NCBI GenBank assembly: GCA_011775825.1
Contig: JAABYK010000331.1
Span: 22,511 to 43,059 of the forward strand
Origin: Candidatus Zhuqueibacterota bacterium
GTDB lineage: Bacteria > Zhuqueibacterota > Zhuqueibacteria > Oceanimicrobiales > Oceanimicrobiaceae
Reading direction: 5' to 3'
Length of the DNA stretch: 20,549 bases
Shown: piece after piece, positions 15,850 to 20,549 of the stretch
How positions within the stretch are numbered: position 1 is the first letter of the stretch
Layout: every line of letters begins with the position of its first letter
Program-made: the position numbers and the translations under genes
The notes under the pieces: generated by a model
What the model was told of the DNA's origin: nothing
The model's database searches: none
What the model saw: only the letters and a program-made list of their open reading frames with translations

Positions 15850-16641
15850 TCACTTAAACTGTTGCAGAAAACTCTTCACCGCGTTGTTGAATTCCGATGG
15901 CTGTTCCAAATTCGAGATATGACCGGCGTTTGGAATCACCTGCAACTCAGAGTTTTTGATTTTGTTGTGTAAATTCTCTGCGGCTTCAACGGGTGTAAGT
16001 TCGTCTTCCGCGCCAACCAGGATGAGGGTCGGGCATGCGATGTCTTTTAAAGTTGGGTTGGAATCGTCGCGCAGGGCCATGCCGAGCGAGCTGTTGGAGA
16101 TTCCGGCGATGGACGACGAAGACATCATTTTTTTCACTTTTTGGACAACCGAATCGTTTTTCAACATCGTTGTTTTGCCAAGCAGCTTCGGGGTCATTTG
16201 TTCGGCGATGACGAGCGGCCCTTTTTGAATCGCCAGGTCGGCCATGGCTTTGCGGTTCTTCTTGCCGTCCTCGCTATCCGCCTCCGCTCGTGTGTCAGCC
16301 AAAATCAAACCTTTTACCATATCCGGCTGCTTTCGGTAAAGCGCAAAAGCAACATATCCGCCCATGGAAAGGCCACCGAGAATCACTTCGTCCAGCGAAA
16401 GAGTCTTGAGAAGTTGGAGGATGTCGTCCGCCAGTAAATCCATGGTGTAAGGATCGTCCGTGGCACCGCTTTTACCAAACCCTCTGAAGTCAGGTGTAAT
16501 AATCTGAAATTCGTTGGATAGCTCCTGAACTTGCGGCTCCCACATGGTCCGATTTAATGGAAACGCATGGAGAAGAACCACGGGCGTACCGAGCCCATCG
16601 ATTTGATAGAATAAATCAATTCCGTTTACTTTGTCTTTCAT
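15850..16641 (-). CDS. Alpha/beta-fold hydrolase
   Basis: Serine hydrolase of 263 residues. The catalytic triad can be read directly (numbering from a TTG two codons upstream): nucleophile Ser94 in GGLSMGG, Asp215 in VGAEDELTP and His243 in NAGHISNLEQP. The oxyanion-hole motif HAFPLNRTMW (27-36) and PDFRGFGKSG (52-61) are typical of the 3-oxoadipate enol-lactonase/haloperoxidase-like group, but substrate is not predictable. I start at the ATG at 16641 because GAGGA lies 6 nt upstream, overlapping the stop of the quinone oxidoreductase gene; the TTG would give no such spacing. The tight arrangement, with 9 nt between stop and ATG, implies translational coupling with that oxidoreductase. Confidence 0.92.
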   Translation of the reverse strand: MKDKVNGIDLFYQIDGLGTPVVLLHAFPLNRTMWEPQVQELSNEFQIITPDFRGFGKSGATDDPYTMDLLADDILQLLKTLSLDEVILGGLSMGGYVAFALYRKQPDMVKGLILADTRAEADSEDGKKNRKAMADLAIQKGPLVIAEQMTPKLLGKTTMLKNDSVVQKVKKMMSSSSIAGISNSSLGMALRDDSNPTLKDIACPTLILVGAEDELTPVEAAENLHNKIKNSELQVIPNAGHISNLEQPSEFNNAVKSFLQQFK

Positions 16642-16650
16642 AGGCAATCC

Positions 16651-17637
16651 TCATTCTCGAACTTGAAGTACAATTTTACCGAAATTCTTATTGGCTTCCA
16701 TGTAGACATGAGCCTCAGCAGCTTGCTCCAGTGAAAACGTCCGGTCGATGACAGGCTTGATTTTGCCAGACGCTAACGATGGCAGAGCGCATTCTTTGAA
16801 AGTCTGTGTCAGCGCTATTTTTTCCTCAAACGCTCTTGCACGCAAAACCGTTCCAATGATTCGAAGACGTTTTGTCAACACCTGCGCGAGATTTGCACCC
16901 GTGTTTGCACCGCTCAAAAGCCCGACCAAGACCATGCGTCCCTTGGTGGTCAGACAAGTCAGGTTCTTTTCCCAATACGACGCTCCAACCACGTCGAGGA
17001 TGCCATGCACGCCCTGTCCTTGAGTTTCTTTCAAGATAATTTCCTGGAAATCCTGCGTTTTATAGTTGATGGCAACGTCCAATCCGAGCTCTGCCGCTCT
17101 TTGAAGTTTGTCATCGGAGCCGGCGGTGCCAAAAACGGTAGCGCCTGCAGTTTTGGCTAATTGCAGGGCGGCGGTGCCAACCCCGCTGCCAACCGCGTGA
17201 ATCAACAAGCGTTCGCCAAATCTGAGATCAAGTTGGGCAAACAAAGCGTCATATGCGGTTAGAAAGACTTCCGGAATGGCCGCTGCTTCTTCGTGGGTTA
17301 AGTTATCAGGAATGGGCAGTACCATTCTTTCGGGTGTGACGATTTTTTCAGCGTACCCTTCTCCCGGGAGCAAACCCATCACACGGTCACCGACTTTGGC
17401 CTCTTCGACCTTTTCTCCAATCGCCTCTACTTCACCGGCAAACTCAAGTCCCGGAACATCCGGTCTGACACCTTGCGGGGGAGGATAGCGCCCCATTCTT
17501 TGCAGCACATCCGCTCGATTGAGTGCGGTTGCGTGCACCCGAACTAGAATGTGATCGGCGGCCGGTTCAGGCTCCGCAATGTCCTGCAGTTGCAGAACGC
17601 TTGGATCGCCCGGTTTTGTAATGACAATGGCTCGCAT
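16651..17637 (-). CDS. NAD(P)H quinone oxidoreductase, zeta-crystallin/PIG3 type
   Basis: Zinc-independent medium-chain dehydrogenase/reductase of 328 residues, the normal length for this subgroup. The N-terminal GroES-like part contains VRVHATALNRADVLQRMGRY and the P-x-x-P-G-L-E-F-A-G-E-V segment. The Rossmann part carries HAVGSGVGTAALQLAKTAGA (the cofactor-binding loop), and LDVVGASYWEKNL is typical of PIG3/Qor enzymes. No catalytic zinc ligands are visible. An upstream extension of 23 codons exists, but the ATG at 17637 is preceded by AAGGAAG and begins MRAIVITKPG, the standard N-terminus. Predicted reaction: NADPH-dependent reduction of quinones or enones in the cytoplasm. First gene of the probable operon with the hydrolase and LEA-type lipoprotein. 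Confidence 0.94.
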   Translation of the reverse strand: MRAIVITKPGDPSVLQLQDIAEPEPAADHILVRVHATALNRADVLQRMGRYPPPQGVRPDVPGLEFAGEVEAIGEKVEEAKVGDRVMGLLPGEGYAEKIVTPERMVLPIPDNLTHEEAAAIPEVFLTAYDALFAQLDLRFGERLLIHAVGSGVGTAALQLAKTAGATVFGTAGSDDKLQRAAELGLDVAINYKTQDFQEIILKETQGQGVHGILDVVGASYWEKNLTCLTTKGRMVLVGLLSGANTGANLAQVLTKRLRIIGTVLRARAFEEKIALTQTFKECALPSLASGKIKPVIDRTFSLEQAAEAHVYMEANKNFGKIVLQVRE

Positions 17638-17669
17638 TGGCTTCCTTGTTGTAAATACGCTTTTTTGAA

Positions 17670-17808
17670 TAGATTGGCTGAACGAAAACTCGTTAGTGCA
17701 CGTCATTCCGGTAGTGTTTTGTGCCGGAATCTTCCGGAATTAGGCAGGAGATTCCCGAATAAGAGATCTCGAATGACAGCAACAGCCCGTTTTCGTTCAG
17801 CCAATCTA
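17670..17808. mobile_element. 139-bp MITE-like palindromic element
   Basis: TAGATTGGCTGAACGAAAAC at 17670-17689 has its perfect reverse complement at 17789-17808, giving 20-bp terminal inverted repeats around 99 nt. Inside is a second inverted pair, GTCATTC (17702-17708) and GAATGAC (17771-17777), plus a short direct repeat CCGGAAT. No coding capacity is present. Ends of TA at the outermost edges are compatible with TA-targeting (IS630/Tc1-mariner type) transposition, but no separate target duplication can be shown. It sits between the quinone oxidoreductase start and the decarboxylase stop. Confidence 0.6.
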
Positions 17809-17853
17809 GTATTACCGCGAAACTTTTCAATTATAGCCAAAGTTTGAGCTTGA

Positions 17854-17882
17854 ACTTTGCAGGTTTTGGAAACCTGCAAAGT
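17854..17882. repeat. Perfect 13-bp hairpin downstream of decarboxylase gene
   Basis: ACTTTGCAGGTTT (17854-17866), loop TGG, and the exact complement AAACCTGCAAAGT (17870-17882). It is about 50 nt past the decarboxylase stop on the minus strand. There is no T-tract on either side, so it is not a standard intrinsic terminator; a REP-like interspersed repeat or an mRNA 3'-protecting hairpin fits better. Confidence 0.6.
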
Positions 17883-17932
17883 CACATTTCTGCTTGAAAC
17901 AAGCTACTGTGGAAAAAACTTTCGGTGTGGTA

Positions 17933-19405
17933 CTAGATAGTCGCGTCTTTGTTTTTCTCGTTTTTGAATTCCTGACTGAGCTTTGCCCCAAGCTCCCGAA
18001 CCACCTCAATAAACAAATCAACGTCGCTCTCCGTCGTACGCCAGTTTACGATTGCCGGACGCAGGGCAACTTGATTTTTGTAAAGCGTGGTGCCTGCATA
18101 CACGCGCCCGTCTTTGAGGATGGCCTCTCCCAATCGCCTGTTTAATTGATCCAGGTCACCGTCGGAAAAACCGCCCGGGTTGTACCGAAAGCAGACGATA
18201 TTAAGCGGCACATGAGCCAGCCGTTCAAGGTCCGGGGCCTCGTCCACAAGCTGAGCCATTCGTTGAGCGAGCATCAAATGCTGCTCTACCATGGTGCGGT
18301 ATCCCTGACGTCCGTAAGCACACAAGGTGGCCCAGACAGCCAGGGATCGTGCTCTCCTCGAACTTTCCGGCCCAAGAGACCCCATATTGGGATGGGGGTC
18401 GTCGGGATCAGGGAGATAGGCCGCCGTGTACGCAAAAGCTCGACCGAGGACGGCAGGGTCACTGACAAACCCGAATCCGCAGTCATACGGAACGTTGAGC
18501 CACTTGTGACCATCCACGGTCACGGAATGTGCGCGCTCGACTCCTTCCGTGAGATGTGCGGTTCGTGGACTGACTCGCGCGAATAAACCGAACGCTCCGT
18601 CAACATGAAGCCAGGCGCCGTATTTCTCTGCCAGATCCGCCAGTGGTCCGATTGGGTCAAACTCACCTGCATTCACCTCTCCGGCATTACCGATAATCAT
18701 CGCAGAGGAGCCATCGAGTCGGCTTAGCGCGGCTTCCATGCCTTTCAGGTCAAGTCGACCGGATGTATCCGCGCTAAAGGTCTGCACGGCCGAGCGCCCG
18801 ATGCCGAGCATGGCCAGGGCTTTGATGGCGCTGGCGTGGATGTAGCCGCTTGTGAGCACCGGGATTTTCGGCAAGCCGGCTAAGCCTTGTTCCGCCACAT
18901 TGGTACCGTGCTGTTCTCCCCACCATTGTCGGGCAGCAGCCAGACCGACGAAGTTGGCCATGGTTGCGCCTGTCGTCATGATGCCCGCCCATGAAGCGGA
19001 AAGACGGAACAGATCTCGAAGCCAGGATAAACTCACCAATTCGAGTTGGACGGCGAGGGGTGACGCAACCCAGGCGTAAGCCATTTGGTCGAGCAAAGAT
19101 GTAATCCAGTCTGCACCGAGGGCCGCCGGAGTCGTCCCTCCCACCACGAAATGAAAGAAATTAGGACCGGCAGAATGCACAGCCGCATCCAATCCTTTCT
19201 CAATCAGAGAGCGAAGCGTCGATGCCGCACCGCCACCTTCTTCGGGCAGAGAAGCGTTAAAAGCAGCTGCAGCTTCCTCAGCTTTCTGGGACCTGACGGG
19301 ACGATTGTCGAGATTTCTCAGATAATCGGTGGCCTGCTTCACCACGTATTCCAAAACTTCGGCCAGCTCATTCCGATGGGGCAGTGATGTATTCGTTGAA
19401 TCCAT
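17933..19405 (-). CDS. PLP-dependent group II amino acid decarboxylase
   Basis: Pyridoxal-5'-phosphate enzyme of about 490 residues, the usual size for the glutamate/aromatic amino acid decarboxylase family. Key positions, numbered from the upstream TTG at 19435: phosphate-binding TTGATMAN (154-161), His200 in SGYIHASAIKA (ring stacking), Asp279 in LHVDGAFG (ring nitrogen) and Lys311 in VDGHKWLNVPYDCG (Schiff base). All catalytic residues are intact. The substrate (tyrosine, tryptophan, aspartate, glutamate or other) cannot be settled from these motifs. The start is uncertain: I choose ATG 19405 over the TTG, but neither has a clear ribosome binding site. No partner such as an amino acid antiporter is nearby, which argues against a simple acid-resistance cassette. 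Confidence 0.92.
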   Translation of the reverse strand: MDSTNTSLPHRNELAEVLEYVVKQATDYLRNLDNRPVRSQKAEEAAAAFNASLPEEGGGAASTLRSLIEKGLDAAVHSAGPNFFHFVVGGTTPAALGADWITSLLDQMAYAWVASPLAVQLELVSLSWLRDLFRLSASWAGIMTTGATMANFVGLAAARQWWGEQHGTNVAEQGLAGLPKIPVLTSGYIHASAIKALAMLGIGRSAVQTFSADTSGRLDLKGMEAALSRLDGSSAMIIGNAGEVNAGEFDPIGPLADLAEKYGAWLHVDGAFGLFARVSPRTAHLTEGVERAHSVTVDGHKWLNVPYDCGFGFVSDPAVLGRAFAYTAAYLPDPDDPHPNMGSLGPESSRRARSLAVWATLCAYGRQGYRTMVEQHLMLAQRMAQLVDEAPDLERLAHVPLNIVCFRYNPGGFSDGDLDQLNRRLGEAILKDGRVYAGTTLYKNQVALRPAIVNWRTTESDVDLFIEVVRELGAKLSQEFKNEKNKDATI

Positions 19406-19546
19406 AGACGAGGTGCGTATTTTTGGACCTGCCAAATTTTGTTTAATGTGGAAACGGTCTTGTTAGAAACTCAATTGTAATGTAAGAATGGCCATTTTAA
19501 TGAGTCTGTCATTTCGAGCTTTGATGACTGTCGTCATTTTTATTAG

Positions 19547-19683
19547 TAAGGAAAGCTTAGCTAAAAAGGAGGAGATTGCTTCGACTCGCAGAGAAGCGCG
19601 AGTCTCGCAATGACATGGTATGGCCTGTCACTGCGAGGCGCTTTTTGCCGAAGCAGTCCCCGTCCAACCAGCACCTTTCCTTA
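19547..19683. repeat. Nested inverted repeat element (REPIN-like)
   Basis: Outer arms TAAGGAAAG (19547-19555) and CTTTCCTTA (19675-19683) enclose two inverted copies of a REP-like unit: GGAGATTGCTTCG...CTCGCAATGACA (19570-19614) and TGTCACTGCGAG...CGAAGCAGTCCC (about 19626-19661). The first copy holds its own hairpin GACTCGC/GCGAGTC. GTCATT/AATGAC-edged palindromes like this are common dispersed repeats in bacterial genomes. No coding capacity. Confidence 0.6.
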
Positions 19684-19798
19684 GAAGCGCAGCGAAAAAC
19701 CTTTTCGGAGATGAGTTCACTTGAATTTGAAAGGTTGTGCCGTTAACTTGGAATTGAGTTATTCACAAATAGCTCTTTTTGGCTCAAAGTCATGAATT

Positions 19799-19883
19799 GT
19801 CATGCCCGCGGAGGCGGGCATCCAGAAACGTGCATAAGTCGCTGATTATAATGGTTTCCCGCCTTCGCCTTCGCGGGAATGAC
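19799..19883. repeat. GTCAT...ATGAC palindromic repeat
   Basis: GTCATGCCCGCG (19799-19810) and CGCGGGAATGAC (19872-19883) are inverted with one mismatch, each beside a further GC-rich segment (GGAGGCGGGCA and CCCGCCTTCGCC). The GC-rich arms stand out in an AT-rich spacer. It is a REP-type interspersed repeat with no coding capacity. Confidence 0.6.
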
Positions 19884-19975
19884 CATCTTGGCACTTTTCT
19901 TGAATAATTCAGATTAAAGAGCTTCCTTCCTACGGTCTGAATGACAGACCTGCTTCAGACGGCAAATCTTCAGGC

Positions 19976-20464
19976 TCAATTCAATTTCGCTTGCAATTTC
20001 ATCAGGGCGATTCGTGCGGGTGCATATTCGGGTCGCAATTGCAGCGCCTTTATGTATTCCTCCATCGCAAGCGGCCACAGCCCTTTCAACTCGTAAACCT
20101 TGCCCAGATTGCAATAAGCGAATTCGGGGGTTTCATATCGTTTTGCTCGTTTCGCTCTTTCGAACCAGGGGATCGCCTCATCAAACTCGCCTAATTGCAA
20201 ATAGTACGCACCGATGTCATTGTAGGGATTCCCAAAATCCGGATCGACTGAAATGGCTTTGTGGCATTCTTCGATGGCCTCTTTTAGTTTGCCCATGAAA
20301 CTGTAAGTCCAGCCCAAAAATGTGTGTGCTTCCGCCGTGGGTTCGATTTCGAGCGACTTTTTATACAAAATCACCGCACGCTGAAATTGCCCCTCCATTT
20401 GTAGTTGATAGGCCTTTTTGAAATATTTCATGGCTTCGGGACTTATGTGGTAATTTGGAAACAT
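19976..20464 (-). CDS. TPR-repeat protein
   Basis: Small soluble protein of 162 residues made almost wholly of four tetratricopeptide repeats (about residues 11-44, 45-78, 79-112 and 115-148), with the usual spacing of 34 (W/L/Y at position 4, G at 8, A at 20, P at 32): for example FLGWTYSFMGKLKEAIEECH and DIGAYYLQLGEFDEAIPWFE. It has no signal peptide, so it probably acts in the cytoplasm as a protein-binding scaffold; partner unknown. The ATG at 20464 is close behind GGAG, though the spacer is short. It is divergent from a possible gene at the right edge. Confidence 0.9.
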   Translation of the reverse strand: MFPNYHISPEAMKYFKKAYQLQMEGQFQRAVILYKKSLEIEPTAEAHTFLGWTYSFMGKLKEAIEECHKAISVDPDFGNPYNDIGAYYLQLGEFDEAIPWFERAKRAKRYETPEFAYCNLGKVYELKGLWPLAMEEYIKALQLRPEYAPARIALMKLQAKLN

Positions 20465-20507
20465 GTTCTCCGAAGTTTTATGTTCTTAACAATTAAATCG
20501 TTGCACA

Positions 20508-20549
20508 ATGAACAAAGATCTAAAAAACAAAATGATTAAAGAAACAATT
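20508..20549 (+). CDS. Possible 5' end of a CDS cut by the window edge
   Basis: From the ATG at 20508 the frame is open to the last base and reads MNKDLKNKMIKETI, a Lys-rich N-terminus plausible for a real protein. There is no clear ribosome binding site before it, and 14 codons are too few to judge. It would be divergent from the TPR gene with a 43-nt gap. Confidence 0.28.
   Translation, partial: MNKDLKNKMIKETI

Larger units (their letters stand above)
19406..19975. other. Repeat-rich intergenic spacer
   Basis: About 570 nt without a gene, separating the decarboxylase start from the TPR gene stop. Most of it is built from inverted repeats, listed separately: a nested palindrome at 19547-19683, a second at 19799-19883, and a 6-bp hairpin GGTCTG/CAGACC at 19934-19950, 26 nt past the TPR gene stop. 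The promoter of the decarboxylase should lie near 19410-19500, but I see no strong box. Confidence 0.6.

Noticed and set aside
17703..17885. 60-codon minus-strand open frame across the palindromic element
   Set aside because: Composed of inverted repeat sequence; no ribosome binding site and no protein-like composition.
19934..19950. Intrinsic terminator of the TPR gene (GGTCTG/CAGACC hairpin)
   Set aside because: Stem is only 6 bp and no T-tract follows on the minus strand.

Overview
The window comes from a Gram-negative bacterium with an outer membrane. It encodes a TolC-type outer-membrane channel, a periplasmic adaptor and several predicted lipoproteins. Protein style, moderate GC in genes, AT-rich spacers and many palindromic intergenic repeats suggest an uncultured FCB-group lineage such as Calditrichota/KSB1. 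No rRNA or other marker gene is present, so this placement is inference. No CRISPR array, tRNA, rRNA, phage or intact transposase was seen.

Layout. (1) 385-7331, minus strand: one efflux block, read from right to left: YIP1 membrane protein, TolC-like channel, MacA/HlyD-type adaptor, MacB-type ATPase and two tandem MacB/FtsX-type permeases. Together they would form a tripartite ABC exporter spanning both membranes. (2) 7332-8452: a gene-poor stretch holding the decayed remains of a type II toxin-antitoxin pair (7683-8186), broken by three frameshifts and two in-frame stops. (3) 8453-12554: single genes, namely a seven-helix His-rich membrane protein, an HD-domain SpoT/MESH1-like hydrolase, a CAP/SCP-domain lipoprotein, and a lipase maturation factor-like membrane protein. 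(4) 12703-13851, plus strand: a two-gene operon of an NTF2-like (DUF4440/SnoaL type) lipoprotein and a lipoprotein with six V/I-N-G repeats predicted to form a beta-solenoid. (5) 14038-14798: an AT-rich membrane protein gene that appears split by a frameshift. (6) 14940-17637, minus strand: a probable operon of quinone oxidoreductase, alpha/beta hydrolase and LEA14/WHy-type lipoprotein. (7) 17933-19405: a group II PLP-dependent decarboxylase, flanked on both sides by palindromic repeat elements. (8) 19976-20464: a TPR protein, then a possible CDS start running off the right edge.

The signals that ordinary gene calling would miss are the dead toxin-antitoxin module, a 139-bp MITE-like element with perfect 20-bp terminal inverted repeats, a second nested palindrome of nearly equal size about 1.9 kb away, and the split membrane gene. 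I did not find a convincing new defence or biosynthetic system. The most function-rich unknowns are the V/I-N-G repeat lipoprotein pair and the His-rich seven-helix membrane protein.
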